A stretch of 64,000 bases of DNA from Methanobrevibacter sp. (lineage in GTDB: Archaea > Methanobacteriota > Methanobacteria > Methanobacteriales > Methanobacteriaceae). The stretch lies in NCBI RefSeq assembly GCF_017409525.1, contig NZ_JAFQSO010000004.1, positions 150,112 to 214,111 on the forward strand, in the 5' to 3' direction. Each line of letters starts with the position of its first letter. Positions within the stretch are counted from its first letter, which is position 1. Shown here piece after piece: positions 52,867 to 63,212 of the stretch. Position numbers and translations under genes: made by a program. The notes beneath the pieces are model-generated. The model was not told the DNA's origin. It saw only the letters and a program-made list of their open reading frames with translations, and searched no databases.

Positions 52867-53289
52867 TTAGCCCCTTTTTGCTGTTTTTAGGCAATCTTTA
52901 ATTATTTCTTCATGGTCAAAAGCCAAATCGATTTCATCCAATTTTTCGGGTGAAAAAATTGCAATGTCTGCCGCATCGCTATCGGCTTTTTTAACACTCA
53001 TATCCCCTTTTGCAGTATATGCCACTGTAACTGTGTGTCCTCTTGGGTCCCTATCCGGTGCGGAATAGACGTTCACTAAATCCATAAGCTCAACATCAAT
53101 GCTTGTCTCCTCTTTGGCTTCTCGTATGGCTGATGTTTCCACGCTTTCACCATATTCCACAAATCCGCCAGGCAAAGCCCAATGACCTTTGTAGGGATCA
53201 TTCTTTCTTTTTATTAAAATAAAATTAAAATTTTCATCAAAAATAAAGATATCAGTGGTTAATGAAGGAACTTTGTAATTTGACATCAA
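52867..53289 (-). CDS. Nudix hydrolase
   Basis: The Nudix box lies in GGFVEYGESVETSAIREAKEETSIDVEL (the G-x5-E-x7-REUxEExGU pattern, with the GU ending replaced by SID). The preceding WALPGG and following segments fit a 140-residue enzyme hydrolysing a nucleoside diphosphate linked to another group, e.g. ADP-ribose or oxidised nucleotides. Substrate is not predictable. It is on the minus strand near rpo11, with no strong sign of operon coupling. Confidence 0.92.
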   Translation of the reverse strand: MMSNYKVPSLTTDIFIFDENFNFILIKRKNDPYKGHWALPGGFVEYGESVETSAIREAKEETSIDVELMDLVNVYSAPDRDPRGHTVTVAYTAKGDMSVKKADSDAADIAIFSPEKLDEIDLAFDHEEIIKDCLKTAKRG

Positions 53290-53316
53290 ATCACATAAAA
53301 AAAAATAAATGGGAAG

Positions 53317-53595
53317 CTATAAAGCTTCATCGATAAGTTTTTTGAATTCGGAACTTTCTTTTTCGAGTTCTTCGGCTGCTTTTTTCAATACGACTCTAGG
53401 CCTTTTTCCTCTTTTTGTCTTTATTGTCATTTCAGGTTTTCCGGTAAGAGGATGGTCTATATTGTAAACAGCATATTCAACGTCAGGGTCCTGCATTAGG
53501 ATATGCCTTAATGCATTGCAGACTCCGTGACTTTCATCCTTTACAATAAATGTTAACTCTAAAGTTTTGTCTTCTATAATTTCAATATTTTCCAT
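53317..53595 (-). CDS. rpo11: DNA-directed RNA polymerase subunit Rpo11 (L)
   Basis: This small subunit forms a heterodimer with Rpo3. Its 92 residues contain the typical FIVKDESHGVCNALRHILMQ stretch, the core helix-strand VEYAVYNIDHPLTGKPEMTI and the RPRVVLKKAAEELE ending. It is the only family with this pattern. It lies 15 bases after csl4 in the same direction. Confidence 0.95.
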   Translation of the reverse strand: MENIEIIEDKTLELTFIVKDESHGVCNALRHILMQDPDVEYAVYNIDHPLTGKPEMTIKTKRGKRPRVVLKKAAEELEKESSEFKKLIDEAL

Positions 53596-53609
53596 TTTAT
53601 CAACCTTAA

Positions 53610-54194
53610 TTAATCATTGACGTAATTTTTAGACACTTTACGCCTTTCCTTTTTGTTACATGTATTACATTGAAGCTCATTTCCCTTTGAGGTGGTGTGC
53701 ATGTAGTCCCTGCAGCGTGTGCACATTGCTTTGAGCACTCCGCATTCGTCATCAACAGTGCCTAAATCAACATTATCTCCGGTAATCTTAACCACTTTTG
53801 CTTGAATTATGTCTCCTATTCTAAAAGCGTCTCCTAATTTTTCAAGATAATCTTTTTTAGCCTGGGATATGTGAATGGCTCCCATATACGGCAAGGCTAA
53901 TGGTCTTGGATTGTCTTTGATACAGTCAATTTTTACATTTGCCCTTTGAGGCTTGATATCAGTGATTTGACCGTATACCATATCTCCAACTTTCAGAAGT
54001 GCAGGTTTTGTAGCACCTTCAACAGAAATAACCTTCATTTTTTGATTAATTTTAACATTGCCTATTACTGATGATTTTATATCACCATTATCATCATAAG
54101 TACCGTCTCCTGGAAGATACTGTTCGATAATTCCTAGCTTATCTCCAGGCAATACTACTTGTTTGTCTTTCATACTCATATTAAAAATCACCAA
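53610..54194 (-). CDS. csl4: Exosome complex RNA-binding protein Csl4
   Basis: Csl4 caps the archaeal RNA exosome and guides RNA to the degrading ring. The 194 residues show an N-terminal strand domain (VVLPGDKLGIIEQYLPGDGTY), a central S1 domain (ATKPALLKVGDMVYGQITDI) and a C-terminal zinc ribbon (LKAMCTRCRDYMHTTSKG and LQCNTCNKKERR). The gene pairs with rpo11, as in other methanogens. Confidence 0.94.
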   Translation of the reverse strand: MVIFNMSMKDKQVVLPGDKLGIIEQYLPGDGTYDDNGDIKSSVIGNVKINQKMKVISVEGATKPALLKVGDMVYGQITDIKPQRANVKIDCIKDNPRPLALPYMGAIHISQAKKDYLEKLGDAFRIGDIIQAKVVKITGDNVDLGTVDDECGVLKAMCTRCRDYMHTTSKGNELQCNTCNKKERRKVSKNYVND

Positions 54195-54254
54195 AATAAA
54201 GATTTTATAAAATTTTCTTAATATTATAATTTTATATTATATTAATATTTAAAG

Positions 54255-55259
54255 CTATTTGTAACGTTCATGGAATAGTATTTCATCCAGCTGATAGTTT
54301 TCCCATTCTCTTTTGTTCAGCACAATCTCCAATTCCTGAGGTGTTAATAATGGTTTTTTATACATTTGAGAATCATCAATGGCTATTCTAGGGCATGCAC
54401 TGACTACAAAGGCCTCTAGTTCAAGATAAGGTAGCAGTATATCTGGATTTATATGGTCTGCCAGTATGATGTAGGCTTCCATTCCATTGTCCTCTAAAGT
54501 CTTTTTGATTTCCTTTGCAAGGCTCATCCTGTATTGGCCTTCCTTTGAGGACACGATGATTCCCCATTTCGTTGCGGTCCTTGCCTTTGTTATCCTTGCA
54601 AACCTTATCCTTAAAATCCTGTCGGCGTATTCATCCATTTTCCTGATTTCGTTGTTGTATGGATCCAGTGCAAGAACGGGGGTGTTTGAAAAGAGATTTA
54701 TTCCCAAAGGATGGAAATTTCCGCTGCCTACAAAGAGGAACGCTTCAACATCCAGGTCCTTGATTGATGAGAAGTTGCATCCCAGTACCTGCCCTTTCCT
54801 GGTTGATGGGGAGGAGCCTAAAATCACTTCCTTTCCATTGTCTTCAAGATAGTCCTTGATTTCAGCCAAAAGATGAAGGTGCTGTGTAGTGGTAACCAAT
54901 CCTATTCTTGAATAGCCTTTAAGTTCATCAAGAGATTTTTCAAGGCTTTTTTTAATGTCAATGTTTGAGAATGCTTCAATGAATAGTGTAGGAACTTCGT
55001 ATTTCAGCGGAAGAGGTGTGTGTCCGTAGTGGACAATCAAGTCGACTGAGCCTTTCATCTTATAGTCGCTCACGTCGCAGGCTCCAAAACAAGGGTCTCC
55101 GGATATGATAACTGTCGCTTCAGTTTCCACCTCGATTTGCTTTGCAATCTTGACGGCTTGCATTTTAAGGCCTTCTGGAAATTGAAGACCAACAGTTTCG
55201 GCATCCCTGGAATTGATCTTGCGGATTACTTTGTCCACATCCATGTTGTACATTGACAT
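54255..55259 (-). CDS. dph2: Diphthamide biosynthesis enzyme Dph2
   Basis: This radical SAM-like [4Fe-4S] enzyme starts diphthamide formation on elongation factor 2 by transferring a 3-amino-3-carboxypropyl group. Cluster cysteines lie in the three expected places: [10 protein letters not shown] near residue 60, LGCNFSS near 163 and [10 protein letters not shown] near 285. The ATG at 55259, two bases after the hpt stop, follows a GAAGAT ribosome-binding site; an upstream ATG at 55283 would overlap hpt. Length then is 334 residues. It is translationally coupled to hpt. Confidence 0.92.
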   Translation of the reverse strand: MSMYNMDVDKVIRKINSRDAETVGLQFPEGLKMQAVKIAKQIEVETEATVIISGDPCFGACDVSDYKMKGSVDLIVHYGHTPLPLKYEVPTLFIEAFSNIDIKKSLEKSLDELKGYSRIGLVTTTQHLHLLAEIKDYLEDNGKEVILGSSPSTRKGQVLGCNFSSIKDLDVEAFLFVGSGNFHPLGINLFSNTPVLALDPYNNEIRKMDEYADRILRIRFARITKARTATKWGIIVSSKEGQYRMSLAKEIKKTLEDNGMEAYIILADHINPDILLPYLELEAFVVSACPRIAIDDSQMYKKPLLTPQELEIVLNKREWENYQLDEILFHERYK

Positions 55260-55260
55260 T

Positions 55261-55830
55261 TTAATCTTCAATTGTCTTTTCAATCACGACTTTTCCATCA
55301 ATGACATCCAGCTTTACAATTGACAATACGTCAACACCGGTTTCCTTTTTGACAATTTCCTTTCCTTCGCCTTTTTCGATGACTGCCACGGTGGATTTTA
55401 TTTCAAGGCCCAAATCCTGCAGGGTTCTGATTAGGGCTATCAATGTTCCTCCGGTACTTACGACATCATCGATGAGCAGTATCTTTTCGCCTTTGTGAAG
55501 GTCGTTGATGTAAAGGTTTGATGAGCCGTATCCTGTTTTTTGATAGACTTCAGTTTCGCCTTCAAGGCCGTATTGCCTTTTGCGGATTACGACAAAGGGC
55601 TTGTCTGTTGCGAGGGACAGTGCAGTAGCCAGATGTATTCCCATTGCTTCAACAGCCACAATTTTATCAACATCCAAATTTGCATGTTTATGCACGGCTA
55701 GGGATAGTTCACGCAACATTTTAGGGTCCATTGCAGGAACGCCATCGCTGATTGGATTTACAAAGTAATTATAGTCGCCTTTTTTAACGATTGGTGACTC
55801 TTCCAAAGATTTCTTAACTTCCTCTAACAT
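55261..55830 (-). CDS. hpt: Hypoxanthine/adenine phosphoribosyltransferase (archaeal Hpt)
   Basis: This purine salvage enzyme converts hypoxanthine with PRPP to IMP. It shows the PRPP-binding motif [18 protein letters not shown] near residue 120, the [11 protein letters not shown] strand near 60 and RKRQYGL near 80. Length (189 residues from the ATG at 55830) is that of archaeal Hpt. The frame also opens at 55842, but GTGTGAGA lies just before 55830, which I prefer. It overlaps nothing and leads into dph2. Confidence 0.9.
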   Translation of the reverse strand: MLEEVKKSLEESPIVKKGDYNYFVNPISDGVPAMDPKMLRELSLAVHKHANLDVDKIVAVEAMGIHLATALSLATDKPFVVIRKRQYGLEGETEVYQKTGYGSSNLYINDLHKGEKILLIDDVVSTGGTLIALIRTLQDLGLEIKSTVAVIEKGEGKEIVKKETGVDVLSIVKLDVIDGKVVIEKTIED

Positions 55831-55925
55831 AGTCTCACACAAAAATTTTAAAACTTAGATAAATATAAATATATTTTAATATAATTATATAATTTTGCTA
55901 ATACAATTTTATTTGAGTGATAAGA

Positions 55926-57275
55926 ATGGCAATGCTCGGAAACTTAGGAGAAAATCTTACTAATACAATGAAGAAATTAGTGGGAATGTCTGTTATTGAT
56001 AAAAAGACAATCAAGGAAGTTGTAAAAGACATACAACGTGCATTAATTCAATCAGACGTTAATATTAAATTGGTTTTAGATTTATCAAAAAAAATTGAGG
56101 AAAGGGCTCTTGAAGAGGAACCTCCGAAAGGTATCACTCCAAGAGAACATGTCATAACGATTATTTATGAAGAGATGGTAAACCTTTTGGGCAGCGAGGC
56201 CGCCGGACTGGACATTAACGAGAGGCCTTACAAGATTCTGTTTTTAGGTCTTCAGGGTAGCGGTAAGACCACAACCATCGGTAAGCTATGTAGGTATCTT
56301 CAGAAAAAGGGTTTCAATCCTGCTGTTGTCTGTACAGACACATGGAGACCTGCAGCATACGAACAGCTAAGGCAATTGACAGAAGAGATGGATGTTCCGC
56401 TTTATGGTGATCCGGACAACAAGGACGCACTTGATTTGGCTGAAAAAGGTTTGAAAGAGTTCAAAAACAGAAAAGTCATCATTTTCGATACTGCAGGTAG
56501 GCACAAGCAGGAAGAGGACCTGATTGCCGAGATGGATGAGCTCGACAACATCATCAACCCTACAGAAGCAATCCTTGTAATCGACGGTACCATCGGTCAG
56601 CAGGCCGGCGAACAGGCAAGGGCTTTCTCACAGGCCACCGACATCGGTTCCATAATAATCACAAAACTGGACGGTTCCGCTAAAGGTGGGGGAGCTATGT
56701 CTGCTGTTGCAGAAACAGGCGCTCCAATCAAGTTCATCGGTACCGGTGAGAGAATCGATGACTTTGAGCTGTTCGACCCTGAAAGATTCATTTCCAGATT
56801 GCTTGGAATGGGAGACATCAAATCCCTTATAGAAAAGGCTGAAGAGAACATCGACGAGGATGTTGCAGAGAAGACCATGAACAACATGCTGAGCGGAAAG
56901 TTCACATTGATGGACATGAAAAACCAGTTTGACATGATGAACAAGATGGGTCCGATGCAGCAGGTCCTCAACATGATTCCGGGCATGGGAAACAAGATTT
57001 CAAAGGAAGCCTCCAAGATGACCGAGGACAAGATTGACACCTATAAGGTCATGATGTCTTCAATGACCGAAGAGGAGATGATGAATCCGAAACTCATCAA
57101 GCAGTCACGCATCCGCAGAATTGCCCGTGGTTCCGGCGTTGAGGAAAGTGAAGTCAAAGAGCTTTTGAAATATTACAACAACACCAAAAAGACCATGAAA
57201 GGTTTCGGCAAGCGTGGCGGACGTTTGGGCGGCGGAGCGATGAACCGCATGATGGGTCAATTCATGAACAGATAG
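55926..57275 (+). CDS. srp54: Signal recognition particle protein SRP54
   Basis: This GTPase recognises signal sequences and targets ribosomes to the membrane. It shows the N domain ([16 protein letters not shown]), the G domain with P-loop [15 protein letters not shown] near residue 103, [12 protein letters not shown] near 185, [13 protein letters not shown] near 246, and a methionine-rich M domain with [10 protein letters not shown] and [19 protein letters not shown] at 55917 is in frame, but the GAGTGAT ribosome-binding site is nearer the ATG at 55926 (449 residues). pus10 starts one base after its stop. Confidence 0.96.
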   Translation: MAMLGNLGENLTNTMKKLVGMSVIDKKTIKEVVKDIQRALIQSDVNIKLVLDLSKKIEERALEEEPPKGITPREHVITIIYEEMVNLLGSEAAGLDINERPYKILFLGLQGSGKTTTIGKLCRYLQKKGFNPAVVCTDTWRPAAYEQLRQLTEEMDVPLYGDPDNKDALDLAEKGLKEFKNRKVIIFDTAGRHKQEEDLIAEMDELDNIINPTEAILVIDGTIGQQAGEQARAFSQATDIGSIIITKLDGSAKGGGAMSAVAETGAPIKFIGTGERIDDFELFDPERFISRLLGMGDIKSLIEKAEENIDEDVAEKTMNNMLSGKFTLMDMKNQFDMMNKMGPMQQVLNMIPGMGNKISKEASKMTEDKIDTYKVMMSSMTEEEMMNPKLIKQSRIRRIARGSGVEESEVKELLKYYNNTKKTMKGFGKRGGRLGGGAMNRMMGQFMNR

Positions 57276-57276
57276 C

Positions 57277-58485
57277 ATGTACGGTTTAGCTAGAGAGATT
57301 TTGGATGAGACTGACGGAAAAATCTGCAGGCATTGCCTTGGCCGCAAGCTATCCAAAACGATAGAAGGGTCCAACAACATCGAAAGGGCCGAGAAAGTGT
57401 CCGAAGAGCTGGGCATTGATTTGAACGATGCTGACTGTGCAATATGCGGTAACCTGTTTGACAAGATCAATGATGATTTGTTCGCCAAGATAGACGATAA
57501 GATCAACCAGCTGGGCATCGAGTTCGAAACGTTTCTTGTCGGCTCGCAGATAGACAAGGACATCCAAAAAAGGGATGAGGAACTATCAGAAAAATTCGAT
57601 TTGGATGTTGAAACCATCAAGAAGGAAGTCAATCGTGTAATAGGCCTTAAAATTTGGGAAATATACGGCAAGGAAGCCGAATTTGAAAGGCAGGACATTG
57701 TATTCAATGTCGATTTGAGAAAAAGTCCCAGGGTCAAGATACAAATCAATCCATTATATATTGAAGGCAAATACAACAAGTTCAAGCGTGGCATTCCCCA
57801 AACAAAATGGCCATGCACCAAATGCAAGGGAAGGGGATGCGAAGAGTGCAATTTCACAGGAAAGCAGTATCCTGAATCCGTTGAAGAGCTGATTTCTGAG
57901 CATGTATTGAAATTGACCAGAGGACGTGAAGCGAAATTCCATGGCGCCGGCCGTGAAGACATTGACGTGTTGATGCTGGGCTCTGGAAGGCCATTCGTTT
58001 TAGAGATAAAAGAACCTAGACTTAGAAATCTTGATTATGATAAATTGGAAGAGTGCTTAAACAGAATCAATGAAGGAAAAACTGCCTATCACAATCTCCA
58101 TCCTTGCGAGAGACCAAGAAAGGCAGAGATTAAGCAGTCTTCTCCAGATACCTATAAGGTTTACAACGCTATCGTAAAATGCGATGAGGCATTTGACAGT
58201 GAAAAGCTAGTTGAATTGACTAAATTGAATGAAATCCACCAGCAAACTCCATTAAGAGTTCTTAGAAGACGAACAGACATGATTCGTATCAAGCACGTGC
58301 TGGATTTGTCATATGAAATCATCGATGAGGTGACCTTCAGCATGCGCATCAAGACCGAAGGCGGATTGTACATCAAGGAACTGATTTCAGGCGATGAAGG
58401 AAGAAGCAATCCCAATGTAAGTGAAATATTGGGCGTCAATGCAATTTGCGAGCAATTGGATGTAATTGAAGTAAGTGAGAAGTAG
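57277..58485 (+). CDS. pus10: tRNA pseudouridine synthase Pus10
   Basis: Pus10 modifies U54 and U55 in the T-loop of archaeal tRNAs. The 402 residues start with a zinc-cluster domain ([12 protein letters not shown] and [10 protein letters not shown]). The catalytic core includes [18 protein letters not shown], the [17 protein letters not shown] segment with the conserved Asp, and [13 protein letters not shown] with the terminal [18 protein letters not shown]. It lies in an operon-like run srp54-pus10-moaC. Confidence 0.95.
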   Translation: MYGLAREILDETDGKICRHCLGRKLSKTIEGSNNIERAEKVSEELGIDLNDADCAICGNLFDKINDDLFAKIDDKINQLGIEFETFLVGSQIDKDIQKRDEELSEKFDLDVETIKKEVNRVIGLKIWEIYGKEAEFERQDIVFNVDLRKSPRVKIQINPLYIEGKYNKFKRGIPQTKWPCTKCKGRGCEECNFTGKQYPESVEELISEHVLKLTRGREAKFHGAGREDIDVLMLGSGRPFVLEIKEPRLRNLDYDKLEECLNRINEGKTAYHNLHPCERPRKAEIKQSSPDTYKVYNAIVKCDEAFDSEKLVELTKLNEIHQQTPLRVLRRRTDMIRIKHVLDLSYEIIDEVTFSMRIKTEGGLYIKELISGDEGRSNPNVSEILGVNAICEQLDVIEVSEK

Positions 58486-58490
58486 ATATT

Positions 58491-58958
58491 ATGGCAGAGG
58501 AGTTTACACATTTAACAGACAGTGGAGTACATATGGTTGAAGTTGGGGAAAAACCTGACCAAAAAAGAAGAGCTATAGCCAGCGGAAGCATATTTCTGGA
58601 TGAAAATACAATTAAACTAATTCAAAATGAGGAGATCAAAAAGGGAAACGTTCTGACTACCGCTCAAATCGCCGGAATTCAGGCTGTCAAGAACACATCA
58701 TCAATAATTCCGCTTTGCCATCCTTTGGCTTTGACCGGAATAGAGCTTGATTTTGAACTGAAAGATGATGAGATAATAGCAACATGTGCCGTCAACACTT
58801 TAGGAAAGACAGGTGTTGAAATGGAAGCTATCACCGGTGTCAGCGTTGCCTTGCTTACAGTGTGGGACATGGTAAAGGCTGTCGAGAAGGATGAGGACGG
58901 ACAGTACCCAGACACCAGAATAAGCGATATCAAGGTAATCAGAAAAGAGAAAATCTAA
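58491..58958 (+). CDS. moaC: Cyclic pyranopterin monophosphate synthase MoaC
   Basis: MoaC acts with MoaA at the first step of molybdopterin synthesis, which methanogens need for formylmethanofuran and formate dehydrogenases. The 155-residue protein has the expected [34 protein letters not shown] and [23 protein letters not shown] segments, the latter with the family ME and TGV motifs. It follows pus10 after five bases, a position likely due to chance of operon growth rather than function. Confidence 0.95.
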   Translation: MAEEFTHLTDSGVHMVEVGEKPDQKRRAIASGSIFLDENTIKLIQNEEIKKGNVLTTAQIAGIQAVKNTSSIIPLCHPLALTGIELDFELKDDEIIATCAVNTLGKTGVEMEAITGVSVALLTVWDMVKAVEKDEDGQYPDTRISDIKVIRKEKI

Positions 58959-59027
58959 AGTTTATATACTATGAAGAAAATAATTATATTCAGTTATTTT
59001 TATAAATTAATTTAATGGAGAATTATT

Positions 59028-59189
59028 ATGGCGAAAAAAGATAATAAGATTTCTATGCCTCAAACCGGTGCAGGTTTGGTAAGATACTTTGATGAAGAAA
59101 GTTTAGGCCCAAAACTTTCACCTGAGCACATTATCATTGGTACTATAGTTTTAGCTATATTTTGTTTTGTTTTAAGATATTCAGCTTAA
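59028..59189 (+). CDS. Preprotein translocase subunit Sec61-beta
   Basis: This is a 53-residue single-helix subunit of the SecYE channel. The N-terminus AKKDNKISMPQTGAGLVRYF followed by SPEHIIIGTIVLAIFCFVLR is characteristic. A TGGAG ribosome-binding site lies just upstream. A strong A/T hairpin follows. Confidence 0.93.
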   Translation: MAKKDNKISMPQTGAGLVRYFDEESLGPKLSPEHIIIGTIVLAIFCFVLRYSA

Positions 59190-59218
59190 TATTGTTTTTT
59201 TTAAAAAACAATACTACT
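59190..59218 (+). terminator. Hairpin plus T-run after Sec61-beta
   Basis: ATTGTTTTTT and AAAAAACAAT pair around two or three bases just after the stop, followed by CTACTTTTTTTT. Confidence 0.55.
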
Positions 59219-59238
59219 TTTTTTTATTATAGATTATT

Positions 59239-60063
59239 ATGTTGACTAAAAGAATTATTCCTTGTCTAGATTGTGACTTGCAGGTTCCAGAAGGCCGGGT
59301 TGTCAAGGGCGTTGAGTTCAAGCAGATAAAATATGCCGGAAATCCGGTTGACCTTGCGACACGCTATTATGAGGAAGGCGCAGACGAGGTTGTCGTTCTA
59401 GACATTACCGCATCACATGAAAGGCGCGCTACAATGGCGGACGTTATTGACAGGCTAACAGAAAATGTGTTCATGCCAATCTGTGTAGGTGGCGGAATAA
59501 GAAAGGTCGATGATTATATCAAGATGCTTAGGGCAGGCGCTGACAAGTGCTCAACAAACACAGCGGCCATCAAGAATCCGGAGCTTTTGACCGAAGCTTC
59601 CAAAGTGGTCGGATCACAGGCCGTAGTGATTGGAATCGATGCGAAAAGAAGATATGTCTCACATCCTGATGACGCACCGGACAAGATAGTAATCGAGACA
59701 GATAAGGGCTACTGCTGGTTTGATACAAGCATCTATGGCGGACGTGAGTTTACAGGCATCGATGCGATTGCATGGGCAGTCAGATGTCAGGATCTGGGTG
59801 CCGGAGAGATTCTTTTGACAAGCATGGACGGTGACGGAACCCAAAACGGATATGACATTGAGCTTAACAAGGCAATCAATGATGCGGTCGACATTCCGGT
59901 AATAGCAAGCGGCGGTGTCGGAGAGCCGAAGCATATCCTGGAAGTGTTTGAAAAGACAGACGTTTCAGCGGCCCTTGCAGCAAGCATATTTCACTTCAAT
60001 CAGTATTCAATTCCCACAGTTAAGCAGTACCTGAAAGAAAATGACGTGGCTGTTCGCTTATGA
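59239..60063 (+). CDS. hisF: Imidazole glycerol phosphate synthase subunit HisF
   Basis: HisF is the cyclase of histidine synthesis that makes imidazole glycerol phosphate and AICAR from the HisH-provided ammonia. The TIM-barrel hallmarks are [10 protein letters not shown] (catalytic Asp) near residue 10, [21 protein letters not shown], a second Asp at [18 protein letters not shown], and [11 protein letters not shown]. At 274 residues it is full length. It overlaps the glycosylase gene by four bases (ATGA). Confidence 0.96.
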   Translation: MLTKRIIPCLDCDLQVPEGRVVKGVEFKQIKYAGNPVDLATRYYEEGADEVVVLDITASHERRATMADVIDRLTENVFMPICVGGGIRKVDDYIKMLRAGADKCSTNTAAIKNPELLTEASKVVGSQAVVIGIDAKRRYVSHPDDAPDKIVIETDKGYCWFDTSIYGGREFTGIDAIAWAVRCQDLGAGEILLTSMDGDGTQNGYDIELNKAINDAVDIPVIASGGVGEPKHILEVFEKTDVSAALAASIFHFNQYSIPTVKQYLKENDVAVRL

Positions 60064-60965
60064 TAATCAAGGCACCCATCGATTTGCAACTGACTCAGAT
60101 GTCAGGCCAGACCTCCCAACCTCCATGGAAGTGTGTTGATGGTGGTTTCAGTGATGTTGTAATGGTCGAGGGAAAACCTGTTCTTTTTGATGTGAAGCAA
60201 TCCGGCGAGTTTATTGATTTTAATTTTAAGGGCGATGTTTCAAAATCAGCAGCCATTTCGAAATTGAACTACATCTACGATCTTAATTTTGATTTGAATG
60301 GATTTTATAGGTACTTATCCAACCATGCAGAGCTCTGCGACATGTCTGAATTCTGCAATGGCTTGAGACTCTTTCTTGCAAAGGACGAATTCGAATGCAT
60401 AATCTCATCAATCTGTTCTGCCAACAATTCAATCAAGCGATGGACAAAATCCATAAGCGATATAAAAGAGAAGTGGGGAAAAAACTATTTCAATAACTTT
60501 TATTCTTTTCCAGACAAATCCGTAATTCAGGATTTATATGAAGATGACGAGGAAGAATCGTTGGCTTGTGGAAAATGCAGTGGAAACAACTTGAAATCAT
60601 GTGGCGTAGGTTATCGTGCAGGCTATATGAAAAAAGCTTCAGAAATCTTTACACTTGAAATTGACCTTTCTGAAATTCCCAAGATGTCCTATGAAGAGGC
60701 TTTTGAGACTATTTTAAAAGTGCCGGGAGTGGGTCCAAAGGTGGCTGACTGCATACTGCTTTATGGATTTGACTTCAAGGAGGCTTTTCCATCTGATGTA
60801 TGGATAAAAAGGATTGTTTCTTACTTATATTTTGATGGAAAGGACATAAGCGTAGCCAAGGTGCGTGACTTTGGAATGGAGGAGTTTGGCCAATATGCAG
60901 GCTATGTGCAGCTGTACATGTTTCATTATGCGCGAAAATCAGGCTTGATGGCCAAATTGAAATAG
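60060..60965 (+). CDS. ogg: OGG1-type 8-oxoguanine DNA glycosylase/lyase
   Basis: This repair enzyme removes 8-oxoguanine. The helix-hairpin-helix is [20 protein letters not shown] near residue 225, with the catalytic lysine in GPKVADC, and the aspartate in [13 protein letters not shown] near 252. The N-terminal domain ([20 protein letters not shown]), which binds the lesion strand, follows the eukaryal/archaeal OGG1 pattern. Its ATG overlaps the hisF stop, so it is coupled to hisF. At 301 residues it is near the usual archaeal size. Confidence 0.86.
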   Translation: MIIKAPIDLQLTQMSGQTSQPPWKCVDGGFSDVVMVEGKPVLFDVKQSGEFIDFNFKGDVSKSAAISKLNYIYDLNFDLNGFYRYLSNHAELCDMSEFCNGLRLFLAKDEFECIISSICSANNSIKRWTKSISDIKEKWGKNYFNNFYSFPDKSVIQDLYEDDEEESLACGKCSGNNLKSCGVGYRAGYMKKASEIFTLEIDLSEIPKMSYEEAFETILKVPGVGPKVADCILLYGFDFKEAFPSDVWIKRIVSYLYFDGKDISVAKVRDFGMEEFGQYAGYVQLYMFHYARKSGLMAKLK

Positions 60966-61309
60966 CTTAAAAAAATATTTTAAAAATTGGTTTTGTCCAG
61001 GTCTATAAAATTGATTTTAGTCTGAATTATTGCTTTAATTTAATAATTAGACTTATATAATTTGAAAATCATATATTCGTGTGAAGATTGGAAGGTAAAA
61101 ATCGTAAGATTTAGCCTGCAAGTCCTTGTCGCCACAGGCGACGACTTTCCATATTTGTCATGGTCAATTAGGTGGCTGTAGGTTCTTCATTCTTTGTATA
61201 TTTCTTTTATTTTCTATTAATTCATTGAATTGCAGGGTTAATAGTGATTGGACATTTTTCATCATATTCATAGAAATCATTATCAATCCAAAATCCAATA
61301 AGTATTACT
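60966..61309. other. Intergenic region containing the candidate RNA
   Basis: A TATA-like ACTTATATAATTTG (61048-61061) precedes the structured segment described at 61081. After that segment the sequence returns to high AT with no convincing frame or repeat. An open frame at 61126-61344 has no protein-like character. Confidence 0.35.
61081..61150 (+). ncRNA. Candidate structured RNA
   Basis: A TATA-like box at ~61050 predicts a start near 61080. The first 70 bases are much less AT-rich than the surroundings and can fold as a three-way junction: GGAAGGT (61090-61096) with ACTTTCC (61144-61150), AAATC-GTAA-GATTT (61099-61112), and GTCGCC-ACA-GGCGAC (61128-61142). An alternative pairs AAGTC (61120-61124) with GACTT (61143-61147). 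In AT-rich archaea such local GC-rich hairpins often mark RNA genes. It does not match a tRNA or a riboswitch I know. Confidence 0.35.
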
Positions 61310-61660
61310 ATGAAAATCAGATATGCTACAATGATTGTCGATGACATGCAGGAAAGCGTTGATTTCTACACAAAAACATTGGATTTCACTTTTGATGAGG
61401 AGTTTGATGTTCCCGGAGGAAAGATCACACTTTTGAATGGTGATGGCTTTGCGGGCATCGAATTAATCCAAAGCGATGCTTTTGAAACAGGCATATATTC
61501 CATAGGAATGGATGTGGAAGACATCAACGAAGAGATTGAAAAATTGGAAGAGAAGGGAGCCAACATTGCCTTAATGCCTGTTGAAACACAGGTGGGCTAC
61601 ATGGCAAGAGTTATTGATCCCAATGGCATCAACATCGTTTTAGTGCAACATACAAGGTAG
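61310..61660 (+). CDS. VOC superfamily (glyoxalase-like) protein
   Basis: This 116-residue metalloenzyme-fold protein has two beta-alpha-beta-beta modules. It begins KIRYATMIVDDMQESVDFYT, continues with LDFTFDEEFDVPGGKITLLN and ends with YMARVIDPNGINIVLVQ, including a likely metal-binding Glu in GFAGIELIQ. Relatives include lactoylglutathione lyases and dioxygenases; no specific substrate is inferred. The MFS gene follows after four bases, so a link to a transported toxic compound (resistance) is possible. Confidence 0.85.
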   Translation: MKIRYATMIVDDMQESVDFYTKTLDFTFDEEFDVPGGKITLLNGDGFAGIELIQSDAFETGIYSIGMDVEDINEEIEKLEEKGANIALMPVETQVGYMARVIDPNGINIVLVQHTR

Positions 61661-61664
61661 TCAA

Positions 61665-63032
61665 ATGCAATCAAAGAATCTAATCCTTTTAATATGTTCG
61701 GTATTGTCGTTTTTCACGGTGTTTGCCGTAAATGCAGTGATTGTCATAATTCCGACAATCGCAGCCGAGTTTCACATGAGCAATATCGTCCAGAATTGGG
61801 TTACCATCATATTTTTGCTGGTCGTAGCCGTAATGTCGGTTCCAGCAGGACAGATTTCGGGAAAATACGGCCTTAAAAAGGTCACAATCCTAAGCATAGT
61901 TCTCTTCATCATCATTTCTGTTGTCAATGTATTGGTCACAACCCAGGAGATGTTCCTGTTCAGCCGTCTGATACTTGGAATAGCATTGTCGTTTATCAAC
62001 GTCACATCAATGGCGATGGTGGTGTCCGCCTTTGCACCTGAAGAGAGGGGAAAGGCCTTGGGAATCAACATCACTGCAGTCTATATCGGTTTATCCCTTT
62101 CTCCAGTTCTGGGAGGGATTTTAAACTATCAGCTGGGCTGGCAGTCCGTAGTTCTCTTTGGCGTCCCGTTCCTGTTTGTCATTTTGGCCTTGCTTTTAAC
62201 CAAGGTGGATGAGGAATGGATCACCTTTAAAAATGTAAGTCTTGACTTGAAAGGCTCTGTCCTTTACGGCATCGGCATGGTGCTTTTCATGTACGGCTTC
62301 ACGATACTCAATGAGACATCTGGAGTGATATTGACAGTTCTGGGTGTAATTGTCCTGGTGATGTTTGCATTTGTCGAGCTTAGGGTCGACAATCCGGTAT
62401 TCGACGTGAGGTTTTTCAAAAACCACAGGTTTCTCTCAGCCAATTTCGCATCACTGTGCGCATATCTGGCCACTTTCGCCGTAACGACCATTCTCAATTA
62501 TCACCTGCAGTACATAAAGGGATTCGATTCACAGACAAGCGGAATAATCTTGCTTGCCGCTCCGCTATGTCAGGTTGTCATCGCCCCGATAGCTGGAAGG
62601 CTCTCTGACAGATATGTTCCACAGATTTTGGCTGCAATTGGAATGGGGCTTGGAACGGCTTCACTTGTGATGTTCTCGTTTTTGGACAGTGGAACCTCGC
62701 TTGAGTTTCTAATCATATCCATGATACTTTACGGTGTCGGGTTCGGGCTGTTTTCCCCGCCGAACACAAACGTAATAATGAGTTCGGTTCCTCCAAAGGA
62801 CACTTCCGTTGCATCTGCCGCCGTTTCGACCATGCGGACAGTCGGCCAGGCGATGAGTATGGGAATCCTGACCTTGGTCTTTGCCTTTGTGATGGGAAAT
62901 GTAGCTATTGAGCCTGGAGTCTATCATCTGCTTATCAGCAGTTGCCAGATAACCTGCATCATTTGCGTCGTGCTTTGCGTGGCATCCGTGTTTGCTTCTT
63001 TTGTGGGAATCAGGTCTGCAGATGAGAATTAG
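61665..63032 (+). CDS. MFS drug-exporter-like transporter
   Basis: The 455-residue protein has about 12-14 hydrophobic helices and the MFS signatures: motif A-like GQISGKYGLKKVTILS, the RLILGIALSFINVTSMAMV segment, motif C-like GLSLSPVLGGILNYQLGWQ (the antiporter motif), and the second-half GRLSDRYVPQILAAIGMG. These features place it in the drug:H+ antiporter groups (EmrB/QacA or EmrD-like). It is directly downstream of the VOC gene in what looks like a two-gene operon. Substrate unknown. Confidence 0.88.
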   Translation: MQSKNLILLICSVLSFFTVFAVNAVIVIIPTIAAEFHMSNIVQNWVTIIFLLVVAVMSVPAGQISGKYGLKKVTILSIVLFIIISVVNVLVTTQEMFLFSRLILGIALSFINVTSMAMVVSAFAPEERGKALGINITAVYIGLSLSPVLGGILNYQLGWQSVVLFGVPFLFVILALLLTKVDEEWITFKNVSLDLKGSVLYGIGMVLFMYGFTILNETSGVILTVLGVIVLVMFAFVELRVDNPVFDVRFFKNHRFLSANFASLCAYLATFAVTTILNYHLQYIKGFDSQTSGIILLAAPLCQVVIAPIAGRLSDRYVPQILAAIGMGLGTASLVMFSFLDSGTSLEFLIISMILYGVGFGLFSPPNTNVIMSSVPPKDTSVASAAVSTMRTVGQAMSMGILTLVFAFVMGNVAIEPGVYHLLISSCQITCIICVVLCVASVFASFVGIRSADEN

Positions 63033-63212
63033 GAAATGTTTTTTTCCCGTAATATTGCTTTGATAGTGAAAAATTGATGTCAAATCAAAGTGAATTTATA
63101 AATAAGATTTTTTAAATACACATTATCATAAATGTGATTTTCTGCACATCGAATATTTTAAAATAATAATTGAAATAAAGTATTTTTAACAATCAAAAGA
63201 GGTGAAATTATT

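Noticed and set aside
57105..57962. 285-residue minus-strand frame opposite srp54 and pus10
   Set aside because: It is antisense to two well-conserved genes and has no protein-like features.
61126..61344. 72-residue open frame
   Set aside because: Poor composition for a protein, no ribosome-binding site, overlaps the candidate RNA and the start of the VOC gene.
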